Shown: positions 8,577 through 16,197 of the stretch, piece after piece
Position numbering within the stretch: the first letter of the stretch is position 1
How the letters are laid out: the number at the start of each line of letters is the position of its first letter
NCBI RefSeq assembly: GCF_000154785.2
Contig: NC_015730.1
Location: 806,001-870,000 of the forward strand
Reading direction: 5' to 3'
DNA: 64,000 bases
Origin: Roseobacter litoralis Och 149
GTDB taxonomy: Bacteria > Pseudomonadota > Alphaproteobacteria > Rhodobacterales > Rhodobacteraceae
The notes under the pieces: generated by a model
Seen by the model: the letters and a program-made list of their open reading frames with translations, nothing else
Database searches by the model: none
Told to the model about the DNA's origin: nothing
Program-made: the position numbers and the translations under genes

Positions 8577-9629
8577 TTAGTTCGTGGGGGCACTCAGGCC
8601 CGCCGCAGCGCCTGCTGTCTCGTTCCATGCCGAGACACAATCGTTGCCGCAGCGATCAGACCACCGCTTGAGGACAAAGTCGCTGAGGATGGCTTGACGT
8701 GCCGCCTCGTCGTCCGGGCTGGGCGTGTTCAACGATGCGGCACCTGCTTCGCCCATCGTGCATTCAACCGTGCCGGTCAGACATCCAACGCCCATGGCCT
8801 GTTCGGATTCCGCAATGGCCCAGCCGGCGTCTTCCATCTCGTCAAACGCGGCCTGCATGACTGAGCGGCTTTCCTCGTCGAGGCCATCCCAAAGATCTGC
8901 ATTCACCGCGGTAAAGGTGATCGAATAGCCAATCGGCAGGGTAAAGACATGGTTGATAACCTCATGCCATTTCGCCTTGAAGGCTGAAACCGGATCAGTG
9001 ACCGCGCAATCGGCGACCCCCTTTTCAAGTGCAGGAACAACTTCGGCAAAGGGCAATGTGACGACAACGCCGCCTGCACCTTCGACAAAATCACCCAAGG
9101 TAGCAGAGTGGACCCGTATTTTACGTCCCTTCAGATCATCGATGCTGGCGATTGGCTCAACACAGTAAATCATGGACGCAGGCCAGGGATGCAGCGACAC
9201 AATCGTGGCCCCGTATACATCGCGGAACGTCTGATCCATTGTCGGCTCATAGGCCGCCGCGATCTGACGCATCGTGGCAAAGTCAGGTGCGATGCTGGAA
9301 AGATCCGTGCCCTCAATCGCAGGGTTTTCGGATGCAACATAGCTGCCCAACCCATGCGCGACCTCGAAAACACCAAGCTTCAGCAGGCGCATCACTTCGG
9401 TGCCCTTAAGGCCCGCTTTGGTGATCGGGATGGCGTTGCCTGTGATCCTGCCGCCTGTCGCGGCAGGCAGCTTTTCGCTCCAGAACGGCTGTTCGACATT
9501 CTGCCATGACGACAGGTTGCCCCATGTGCCGACGACTTTGAAATCACGTTGAATCGTCTCTGCTTGGCCCGCGATTACGGACAATGCAGTTACCATGGCG
9601 CAAGACCCTAAAGTTCTGATAATTTTCAT
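8577..9629 (-). CDS. dctP: TRAP transporter substrate-binding protein (DctP type)
   Basis: 350 residues starting at the ATG at 9629, which opens into a signal peptide (MKIIRTLGSCAMVTALSVIAGQA). The frame is open upstream to 9788, but those residues are not signal-like. The mature part shows DctP-family features such as IDDLKGRKIRVHSATLGDFV and the central LPFAEVVPALEKGVADCAVTDP. The protein binds the solute in the periplasm and hands it to DctQM. It is the second gene of the operon, after the amidohydrolase, and is flanked on both sides by stem-loops. DctP proteins normally bind organic acids through a conserved arginine, so a creatinine-pathway compound would be less usual cargo. The context supports N-methylhydantoin or N-carbamoylsarcosine but does not prove it. 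Confidence 0.87.
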   Translation of the reverse strand: MKIIRTLGSCAMVTALSVIAGQAETIQRDFKVVGTWGNLSSWQNVEQPFWSEKLPAATGGRITGNAIPITKAGLKGTEVMRLLKLGVFEVAHGLGSYVASENPAIEGTDLSSIAPDFATMRQIAAAYEPTMDQTFRDVYGATIVSLHPWPASMIYCVEPIASIDDLKGRKIRVHSATLGDFVEGAGGVVVTLPFAEVVPALEKGVADCAVTDPVSAFKAKWHEVINHVFTLPIGYSITFTAVNADLWDGLDEESRSVMQAAFDEMEDAGWAIAESEQAMGVGCLTGTVECTMGEAGAASLNTPSPDDEAARQAILSDFVLKRWSDRCGNDCVSAWNETAGAAAGLSAPTN

Positions 9630-9656
9630 TTTAACCCCCAAATGATTTTTGAAAGG

Positions 9657-9683
9657 CCAACGCGCAGCCAATCCGCGCGTTGG
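9657..9683 (-). other. Stem-loop between amidohydrolase gene and dctP
   Basis: A perfect 9-bp inverted repeat, CCAACGCGC (9657-9665) and GCGCGTTGG (9675-9683), with a 9-base loop. It sits in the 61-base gap before dctP. Together with the pair of hairpins after dctP it brackets that gene in the transcript, a layout that fits selective stabilisation of the dctP message. Confidence 0.55.
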
Positions 9684-9690
9684 CGCGTTA

Positions 9691-10395
9691 TTACTTGCCG
9701 ACGGTATTGAGGTATTCGACGCAGGTATCCACGGTTTCGACATCGCCGAATTTGGAGTCGATATCGAAGAGGTTCCATGCAACAGCACCGGGCACTCGAT
9801 CCCCGATCGCCTCTTTCACCGCGATGGTGCGGAACCCGTCTGCGATGCCGTCACAGATGGTTTGGCGCACGCAGGCACAGGCCGTCACGCCGGTCACGAG
9901 GATCGTGTCCACACCATTTGCGCGCAGGATGCCGGCCAGTTCGGTGCCGTGGAAAGAGCTCGCGCGTTTTTTCAAAAGGGTATACTCGCCCTCAATTGGC
10001 GCGATGCGGCTGTCGATGGCCCAGAGATCCTCATTCGCCAGATCAACGACATCCACCGGAATTTTATCATGCCACAGGCCCATGTCCGTGAAAGGAGCAT
10101 TGCGGTCAGTGATCTCATAGGCCGTGGTGACATGGATCACGGGATGACCATTGGCGCGGAAAGCCTTGAGCAGCTTCTGCATGCCGGGAATGATCTCGTT
10201 ATCCATCTTTTCCTGATCGCAGGTGAAAGGGTTGCCCGGCCGCGTCCAGGCATTCGCCAGATCGACACTGACCAATGCGGGTTTTTTGCCAAAGCCCACG
10301 CGCCGGGCGAATCCACGCTCTTTATACAGCTTTGTTGCCTCGTCGAACGCCTGCTGCAGCATGCGATCCAGTTCTTTGACATCTACGTCTTCCAT
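9691..10395 (-). CDS. Isochorismatase-fold cysteine hydrolase, likely N-carbamoylsarcosine amidase
   Basis: 234 residues of the isochorismatase-like cysteine hydrolase family. The Asp-Lys-Cys triad can be placed: D45 in LVSVDLANAW, K143 in LLKKRASSFHGT and C175 in GVTACACVRQT. Arthrobacter N-carbamoylsarcosine amidase has the same order at very similar positions (Asp51, Lys144, Cys177, from memory). That enzyme hydrolyses N-carbamoylsarcosine to sarcosine, CO2 and ammonia, the step directly after N-methylhydantoinase. This is the first gene of the operon leading to hyuA and hyuB, which strongly suggests that reaction. Other isochorismatase relatives (ureidoacrylate, biuret or nicotinamide amidohydrolases) are possible. 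The ATG at 10395 has an AAAGGACAGG site. Confidence 0.78.
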   Translation of the reverse strand: MEDVDVKELDRMLQQAFDEATKLYKERGFARRVGFGKKPALVSVDLANAWTRPGNPFTCDQEKMDNEIIPGMQKLLKAFRANGHPVIHVTTAYEITDRNAPFTDMGLWHDKIPVDVVDLANEDLWAIDSRIAPIEGEYTLLKKRASSFHGTELAGILRANGVDTILVTGVTACACVRQTICDGIADGFRTIAVKEAIGDRVPGAVAWNLFDIDSKFGDVETVDTCVEYLNTVGK

Positions 10396-10521
10396 GTCCT
10401 GTCCTTTTGTGTTTCGGGCCCGAAAGGACCGATCTGTTGTTCAAATTCAGCGTGGCGCAACGATCGCCTGACGCCAGTGAACGCCCTGAGGGGTACAGAA
10501 ACAATTGCTGTGTGAGCCACT

Positions 10522-10544
10522 ATTATTGATCTTTTTACAATTAT
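10522..10544. promoter_or_regulatory. LysR-type operator (T-N11-A) before the hydantoinase operon
   Basis: In the 200-base gap between the amidohydrolase start (10395, minus) and the LysR start (10596, plus) lies ATTATTG-N9-CAATTAT, whose core ATTG-N9-CAAT is a perfect inverted repeat and a T-N11-A box, the usual LysR site. A closely similar element lies at 15884-15906. Placement between divergent regulator and target genes is classical for LysR control. Confidence 0.6.
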
Positions 10545-10595
10545 CGCTAAGGCTATATAAATCAGGGGGTTTTTAATGCGATTGGGGTATGGATT

Positions 10596-11498
10596 ATGGC
10601 GGCACTGCCGAATTACAGGAATATTGAGGCGTTCAATGTTGTCGCGGTTGAGCTGAGTTTTCGCCGGGCTGCGGAACGTCTGGCGATGGATCAGAGCGCG
10701 CTGAGCCGAAGGATCCGCCAACTTGAAGATCTGCTGGGGTATCAATTGATCCGCCGCACAACGCGCGAAGTGTCCCTGACGGCCGCCGGCGAAGTTTTCC
10801 ACGAGCGAACGCGGCTGATGAGCAGCGAGATTGAGACCGCTGTGCGCGCCGCAGGCATCGCAGCCGAAGGCAAGAGCGGCTCTCTGAGGATCGGGTATAT
10901 GTCGTTCGCCGCAATGGAAGTGATGCCAAGCGTTGTGCGCGAATTCACCCACCGCTACCCCGATATAGACCTTGAACTGCAGTATATCCGTACGCAAGGT
11001 CAACGCATCGAACTGTCGCGCAACAGAATTGATGCGGGGTTTATGCTGGGTCCTTTCTCTCATCCGCAGTTCGAAAACAGAGTGCTGGTAAGCGAACCAC
11101 CCGTCGCGATCTTATCGACGGACCACCGGCTGTCGACCCGGCCATCCGTGACCTTGGCCGAGATTGCACAATACCCGATGGTGTTGGGAAGCAGGGCGGA
11201 ATGGGACTTCTTTCGGTTGTTTCTCGAAGATCTCTTTTCACGCGAAGGACATAAGATTCAAATCAGCTATGAGGCGTCAAATGCGCTTGGAATTCTGGGG
11301 CTTGTATCATCCGGCTTGGGTGTTTCTGTGTACTCCCAAGGTATTGCACGGTTCCAGCCCCGCACGATCATGACCAAACCCATCAGTGACTGTGATGCGA
11401 AGATCTCAACGTTGCTGGCATGGAACCGGGCCTATAAAACGCCCGCCCTGATGAATTTTATCGCAGTCGCAGAAGAGCTCTATCCCAACGCGTCATAA
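10596..11498 (+). CDS. LysR-family transcriptional regulator
   Basis: 300 residues, typical LysR length. The N-terminal winged helix-turn-helix is clear (RRAAERLAMDQSALSRRIRQ) and is followed by the usual periplasmic-binding-protein-like sensor domain (about 90-290, with GSLRIGYMSFAAMEVMPSV). It is transcribed away from the hydantoinase operon and has a T-N11-A box in the shared gap, so it probably controls that operon and itself. Its 3' end is 4 bases from the end of the convergent potA-like gene. A similar operator upstream of that ABC operon makes it a candidate regulator for both. The inducer is unknown; N-methylhydantoin or a related compound would fit the neighbours. Confidence 0.9.
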   Translation: MAALPNYRNIEAFNVVAVELSFRRAAERLAMDQSALSRRIRQLEDLLGYQLIRRTTREVSLTAAGEVFHERTRLMSSEIETAVRAAGIAAEGKSGSLRIGYMSFAAMEVMPSVVREFTHRYPDIDLELQYIRTQGQRIELSRNRIDAGFMLGPFSHPQFENRVLVSEPPVAILSTDHRLSTRPSVTLAEIAQYPMVLGSRAEWDFFRLFLEDLFSREGHKIQISYEASNALGILGLVSSGLGVSVYSQGIARFQPRTIMTKPISDCDAKISTLLAWNRAYKTPALMNFIAVAEELYPNAS

Positions 11499-11502
11499 CG
11501 CG

Positions 11503-12609
11503 TTAATCGCCGCTGGAATTGTTGGTGCCCAGCAAGTGGCAGACATTGTCTGACGACCATTCCGAAATCACAGCGTCACCGACTTTGAGCGGGTTATCAA
11601 AATATGCGCGGTCGTCCATATATACGATGAATTCATCGTCCTGCGTCGTATTCAAGCCGACTTTGACGAATGTCCCCTGATATTCGACGTTGATGACCTC
11701 ACCTTGCAGGGTGTTCATGTCTTGCTCTGCCTTGGAAACGATGCGGATTTTGTCCCGGCGCACGGCAAAGCTGATCGGATCACCGATGGCCATGTCCCGT
11801 TTGACGGGCAGATCAAAGCGCGCGCCACCTTCGGCTTCGGCCACGACCTGCGACCCGTTTGTGGCCGCAATCGTGCCTGTCACCACGTTCTGGCCGCCCA
11901 TGAAGCGGGCGATATAGGGGCTGTATGGCTGGTCATAAACGGCACGCGGATGGTCCGCCTGTTCGATGATGCCGTGATCCATCACGATGACTTTGTCCGC
12001 CAGCGCAATCGCCTCGGGTTGGGTGTGGGTGACGTGAATGAAGGTAATGCCCAGATCATCCTGCAGTCGCTTGAGTTCGACCCGCATCTTGAGCCGCAGG
12101 AATTCATCGAGTGCGGATAGCGGTTCGTCCAGAAGCAGGACCTGCGGGTTCGTGATCAAGGCCCTAGCCAAGGCGACGCGTTGCCGTTGCCCGCCCGAAA
12201 GCTCGAAGGGCATACGATCTGCGAGGTTCGCAAGCTCAACCCGTGCCAGCATTTCCATCGCCTGTTCCTGCCGCGCCGGTTTTGCCACGCCATGTATCTT
12301 GAGGCTGAACGCGACATTGTCTTTCAGGTTGAGATGCGGAAACAGGGCGTAATCCTGAAACATCAACGCCGTACCACGTTCGCCCGTGCGCATGGTTGTG
12401 ACGTCATTTCCGCCAATCAGAATACGGCCCGAGGTCGGCGTTTCATGCCCCGCGATCATCCGCAAGAGCGTGGATTTTCCGCAGCCGGAAGGGCCGATCA
12501 TACAGCAATAGCTGCCCCCTTCGATCACCTGATCGACAGTACCAACGGCCTGAAAATTCCCAAAGGACTTGGTAATCTTTTCCAGTACAATTTCGCCCGT
12601 TTTGCTCAT
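11503..12609 (-). CDS. potA: ABC importer ATPase, PotA-like
   Basis: 368 residues. Walker A GPSGCGKSTLL, Q-loop MFQDYALFPH, signature LSGGQRQRVALARAL, Walker B VLLLDEPLSALDEFLR and the switch histidine in HVTHTQPEA are all present, followed by a C-terminal TOBE-type regulatory domain from about residue 240. The best match is the spermidine/putrescine (PotA) subfamily. It drives uptake through the two permeases encoded just upstream in the operon (12640-14329). It is the last gene of the potD-potB-potC-potA-like unit, 30 bases after the permease. The substrate could be a polyamine but also another cationic or small nitrogen compound, because many roseobacter Pot-like systems are uncharacterised. 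Confidence 0.9.
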   Translation of the reverse strand: MSKTGEIVLEKITKSFGNFQAVGTVDQVIEGGSYCCMIGPSGCGKSTLLRMIAGHETPTSGRILIGGNDVTTMRTGERGTALMFQDYALFPHLNLKDNVAFSLKIHGVAKPARQEQAMEMLARVELANLADRMPFELSGGQRQRVALARALITNPQVLLLDEPLSALDEFLRLKMRVELKRLQDDLGITFIHVTHTQPEAIALADKVIVMDHGIIEQADHPRAVYDQPYSPYIARFMGGQNVVTGTIAATNGSQVVAEAEGGARFDLPVKRDMAIGDPISFAVRRDKIRIVSKAEQDMNTLQGEVINVEYQGTFVKVGLNTTQDDEFIVYMDDRAYFDNPLKVGDAVISEWSSDNVCHLLGTNNSSGD

Positions 12610-12639
12610 TTTCTTGGGTTCCTTATTGTGCGTCGGGTG

Positions 12640-13464
12640 TCATTTGCCGCGTTTGCGTTGGGAAAAACCGATACCAGCAAATGCCGCCACGATGAGGCAC
12701 AGGCTGAGGGCTGTTGTCAGCGTGCCAATCGCATAAAGGGCGGGCGTCGTGACGTTGGAGGTCAGCGTTGCAATATGGATCGGCAGCGTGTTCTTTGTTC
12801 CCACGGCCAAAAGCGAGCGTGGGAATTCGTCATAAGACAGCGTCAGCCCAAAGAGCGCGACAGCGATGAGTCCGGGGTACAGGATGGGAAGGGTCACGTA
12901 GCGCAGGACGCCGACGGATGTGGCGCCTGCATCGCGTGCGGCCTCTTCCCATGAGCTGTCAAACCGGTTGAGCACCGCAAACATGATCAATAAGCCAAAG
13001 GGCAGGGTCCAGCTCAGGTGCGCGCCAAGACCCGAGATCATCCAGTGCGGGCGAATACCGATGGTTTGAAACATCTGACCGATGCCGAGGCTCACCAGAA
13101 TGCCGGGCATGACCAGCGAGATAATGGCGAGGTAAAACACCGGACCGGAGCCGAAGAAACGGCGTCTGAACGCCAGTCCGGCAAAGAAGGATACAACCAC
13201 CGTGATCAACATCGCAACTGCGCCCAAAGTCATTGAGCGTTTGAACGATCCTGCAAGATCGCCGTATCGGGTTGAGGTAAACAGATCGTTGAACCAATGG
13301 GTCGAAGCCCCGCGCATCGGAAAGGTCATACCGCCCGTTTCCCCCTGAAAGGACAAGACAAAGATCGCGATCATGGGCCCGTAGAGAAACAGGATGAAGG
13401 TAACGAAGAAAGCCGTCAGCAGGTAAAAAGCCAGACCGCGCCGGGATTTGTTGTTCTGTGCCAT
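12640..13464 (-). CDS. potC: ABC importer permease, PotC-like
   Basis: 274 residues from the ATG at 13464 (MAQNNKSRRG). The frame is open upstream to 13509, but that would run into the preceding gene. Six membrane segments and the conserved EAA loop EEAARDAGATSVGVLRYVTLPIL place it among the binding-protein-dependent inner-membrane permeases of the PotC/YdcV group. It starts 10 bases after the stop of the PotB-like gene, with which it should form the heterodimeric channel. The cytosolic EAA loop contacts the ATPase encoded at 11503-12609. Confidence 0.87.
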   Translation of the reverse strand: MAQNNKSRRGLAFYLLTAFFVTFILFLYGPMIAIFVLSFQGETGGMTFPMRGASTHWFNDLFTSTRYGDLAGSFKRSMTLGAVAMLITVVVSFFAGLAFRRRFFGSGPVFYLAIISLVMPGILVSLGIGQMFQTIGIRPHWMISGLGAHLSWTLPFGLLIMFAVLNRFDSSWEEAARDAGATSVGVLRYVTLPILYPGLIAVALFGLTLSYDEFPRSLLAVGTKNTLPIHIATLTSNVTTPALYAIGTLTTALSLCLIVAAFAGIGFSQRKRGK

Positions 13465-13474
13465 TGGTTTGCCC

Positions 13475-14329
13475 CTATTTCGCCAGCTCGGCGCGCACAT
13501 CGACCACACGCAGGATGACCGACACCATAAAAACCACCACCGCGATCAACAGCACCGCCATGGCAGCCGCTTGCGGATAGAACAGCTGATCAATGTTGTT
13601 CTTCATCGCGGAGACGACAGACGTGCTTTGCCCGCCGCTCATCACGCGGACGATAAAGAAATCACCCATCACTAGCGTCACGACAAAAATCGTGCCAAGC
13701 GCGATGCCGGTGCGGGTCAAGGGGATGATCACGTTCCACAGGATCTGCAGCTGGCTCGCACCTGCATCCTCCGCGGCTTCAATGACATTCGGGTTGATCT
13801 TTACCATCGCGTTAAAGATCGGGACGATCATGAACAACGTGAACAGGTTCACATAGGTCAGGATCACGGCAAAATCGGAGAACAACAGAAATTCGAGGGG
13901 TTGGTTGATCACTCCTGTCGACATCAGCGCGGTGTTGAAAATCCCCTCTCGGCCCAGAAACGGGATCCATGAAATCATGCGAATGACTGTCGAGGTCCAG
14001 AAGGGGATCGTGCACAACAAGAACAGCGCGATCTGTATCTTCAGGTTTTTGACATAAAAAACAAGGTAGTAGGAAACGGTGAAACCGATCACCAGCGCGA
14101 TGGCCCATGTGATGGCCGCATAGCGGATCGTGTTGAAGAATATCTTCCATGTGACCCAGGAGGAAAACACCTTGGTGTAGTTTTCCAATGTGAAGTCGGG
14201 AAAATACTCCAGACCGTCAAAAGTCCAAAAGCTGAGCGATACGACAGTGGCGAGCGGAATGCCCACAAAGGCGATCAAAATCGTCGCCATTGGCAGGATT
14301 TGCAGCCATGAAATCAATGTCTTGTTCAT
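13475..14329 (-). CDS. potB: ABC importer permease, PotB-like
   Basis: 284 residues with six predicted membrane segments and the EAA loop EAAEDAGASQLQILWNVIIPLTRTG. The first helix (ISWLQILPMATILIAFVGIPLATVV region) is typical of PotB-type permeases. It lies between the binding-protein gene (80-base gap upstream) and the PotC-like permease. The two permeases form the membrane channel of the importer. Nothing unusual is visible. Confidence 0.87.
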   Translation of the reverse strand: MNKTLISWLQILPMATILIAFVGIPLATVVSLSFWTFDGLEYFPDFTLENYTKVFSSWVTWKIFFNTIRYAAITWAIALVIGFTVSYYLVFYVKNLKIQIALFLLCTIPFWTSTVIRMISWIPFLGREGIFNTALMSTGVINQPLEFLLFSDFAVILTYVNLFTLFMIVPIFNAMVKINPNVIEAAEDAGASQLQILWNVIIPLTRTGIALGTIFVVTLVMGDFFIVRVMSGGQSTSVVSAMKNNIDQLFYPQAAAMAVLLIAVVVFMVSVILRVVDVRAELAK

Positions 14330-14409
14330 GAACGGTCAACCACTCATTATTGCTGATCTGGGCTGGGCGCTGCTGACACAGTGCCCGGCCGTTAGTGAAA
14401 AAGGGCGTG

Positions 14410-15696
14410 TCAGGAAGCGACGAATTCGTTCCAGCGCTCGACCAGATACTGGCCTTCATCCATCAGCGTGTTCCAGGCTGTGATGCCGCCGACACGCTGC
14501 TCGAAAGAGCCGCCGTCACGCGCGCGTCCGGGCTGTTCCATAACGCCACCAAAGGGGTCCTTGATCTCAACGGCGGCGGGTTTTCCTTCGTACCAATAAT
14601 CCCACTCTTCAGCGCTCAGCGCCGCCTTTGTGGTTTCAGGCACCGTGCCGTAATAGCCTTGCCGTGCAACAAATGCGCCATATTCGCCCGAGAGCATCCA
14701 GTTCATATATTCATAGGCGGCGTCGCGTTTCAGACCGTCGAGGTGGCTCATCATGCCCAACCCATTGCCCCAGCCGCGATAGCCTTCGCTGAGCCCGCGA
14801 TATTCGCAGTCGATACCGCGCGAGCGCACAGCGGTAACGGCGGGCGACCACATGGATTGAATGACGACCTCGCCCCCGGCCATGAAGTTCACCGATTCAT
14901 CAAAGGAGGACCAGAATGCGCGGAAATGGCCGGCTTTCTTGAGGTCAATCAGGATGGCGATGGTCTTGTCGATTTCTTCCGGCGTCATGTTGCCTTTGTC
15001 GCCGTATGTGATGTCGCCGCGCGCTTCGATGGCCATGGCCGCATCCATGATGCCAATTTGCGGCACGTTGATCAGCGCGGTTTTGCCTGAAAACTCAGGG
15101 TTCAGCAGTTCCGCCCAGCTGTTGAGTTCGCGGCCGATCAGGTCGGGCCGGATGCCCAGCGTATCCGCATTGTAGATCGTTGGAATGATCGACGCCTGAT
15201 CCGTTGCGCCACTGGCGAAACCGCCCTCGCCATTCACATACTGGACCTCAAAGGGCAGGGTGCCCTGTGTCGACATGGGCGAGCCATCGAAATTGGTGCC
15301 ATCGCGAAAAATGGGTATGATTTTTTCCCAGTTCTCAATGCGGCTGACGTCAATCGGCTGCATGTTGCCGCGCCGCCAAACCCGCTGAGTGGCCCAGAAT
15401 TCCAGATCGGCAATGTCCAGCGTATCAGGCTGGTTAACAACGCGCGCCATAATCCCATCGGTCCAGGCGTTTTGCATCTCTACCTTGAAGCCCAAATCCG
15501 CAGAAGCCTTTGCGACCATATCCGGGAATGCGGAATAGGCAGGTCCGAGGTGCAACAACGTAACATCCTTGATGCCCTGCGCCCAGATCATCGGCGCGCC
15601 CAGAACACCGGAAGCTCCAGCCAGCGCCGTGCTGGTCCCGAGCTGTTTCAGGGCAGATCGGCGTGAAATCTTCGTTGGTTTATTTGTTTTTTGCAT
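14410..15696 (-). CDS. potD: ABC importer substrate-binding protein, PotD-like, Tat signal
   Basis: 428 residues from the ATG at 15696, preceded by a GGAGAG site; an upstream in-frame ATG at 15723 lacks a good site. The N-terminus contains a twin-arginine-type signal (SRRSALKQLG, then a hydrophobic run ending GAPMIWAQG), so the protein is probably exported folded. The mature part is a PotD/extracellular solute-binding family 1 protein (VTLLHLGPAYSAFPDMVAKA, later YEYMNWMLSGEYGAFVARQGYYG). It is longer than classical PotD (about 350). It is the first gene of the operon, downstream of the operator at 15884-15906. Ligand unknown: polyamine is the family default, but the nearby amino-acid and hydantoin genes leave other options. 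Confidence 0.85.
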   Translation of the reverse strand: MQKTNKPTKISRRSALKQLGTSTALAGASGVLGAPMIWAQGIKDVTLLHLGPAYSAFPDMVAKASADLGFKVEMQNAWTDGIMARVVNQPDTLDIADLEFWATQRVWRRGNMQPIDVSRIENWEKIIPIFRDGTNFDGSPMSTQGTLPFEVQYVNGEGGFASGATDQASIIPTIYNADTLGIRPDLIGRELNSWAELLNPEFSGKTALINVPQIGIMDAAMAIEARGDITYGDKGNMTPEEIDKTIAILIDLKKAGHFRAFWSSFDESVNFMAGGEVVIQSMWSPAVTAVRSRGIDCEYRGLSEGYRGWGNGLGMMSHLDGLKRDAAYEYMNWMLSGEYGAFVARQGYYGTVPETTKAALSAEEWDYWYEGKPAAVEIKDPFGGVMEQPGRARDGGSFEQRVGGITAWNTLMDEGQYLVERWNEFVAS

Positions 15697-16197
15697 TTGT
15701 CTCTCCGCTGTGGTGATCGCCAAAGGTAAATTCCGGCAGATATCCTTGGTGGCATTTTGGATGTGTTTTTAGTTGTAAAATGTATGTTCGCCGACAAGGT
15801 GCACGCTTCGTGCAACGAACGCGCTTGTTGGTCTTCACTCTAGAGGCAGACGCCCGCAAAGATTGAGCGTAAGATTCTCATTAATTAATGCAAAATTTGC
15901 AATAATGCGGATGCTTAAAAAATAAGCGCTGTCAACCGGTCCAAACCGACGGTCATAAACGTTAGCCGCTGTTGCAGGTTTTCAAAAACTGACGGCTGCG
16001 CTTGGTATTTGTTTCAAGCGAAATGAATTTTGGTGACAGGCGCAAAAGGATAGGGTGCCGCCGTTCCTGCACGCGCCGTGGCATCGAATACTGGGGGCGT
16101 GCCGCTTTTGGTTTTTTCGGGAAGCGGTCGCCATCGGATACCGGAACCCACGTGACGGCACTTTCGTTTTCGACGTTGCGGGTGTAAGGGCAGGCGC
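15697..16197. other. Divergent intergenic region, no gene seen
   Basis: 501 bases between the pot-like operon and the DSD1-like gene. It contains the LysR-type palindrome at 15884-15906 and a short hairpin TGCACG-CTT-CGTGCA at 15800-15814. Small open frames on the minus strand at 15962-16354 resemble no known family and partly overlap the DSD1-like gene, so I do not call them. The AT-rich part around 15880-15930 is the likeliest promoter zone. Confidence 0.5.
15884..15906. promoter_or_regulatory. LysR-type palindrome upstream of the pot-like operon
   Basis: ATTAATGCAAA, one central A, then TTTGCAATAAT: a 23-bp palindrome with 10 of 11 arm positions paired, containing the T-N11-A core TGCAAAATTTGCA. 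Read on the minus strand it is ATTATTG-N9-CATTAAT, which matches 12 of the 14 arm positions of the element at 10522-10544. It lies between the pot-like operon (starts 15696) and the DSD1-like gene (starts 16198), so it could act on either or both. Confidence 0.6.

Noticed and set aside
16102..16127. CCGCTT / AAGCGG hairpin with a T-run in its loop
   Set aside because: Short stem, 14-base loop and T-run inside the loop rather than after the stem, so not a convincing terminator.
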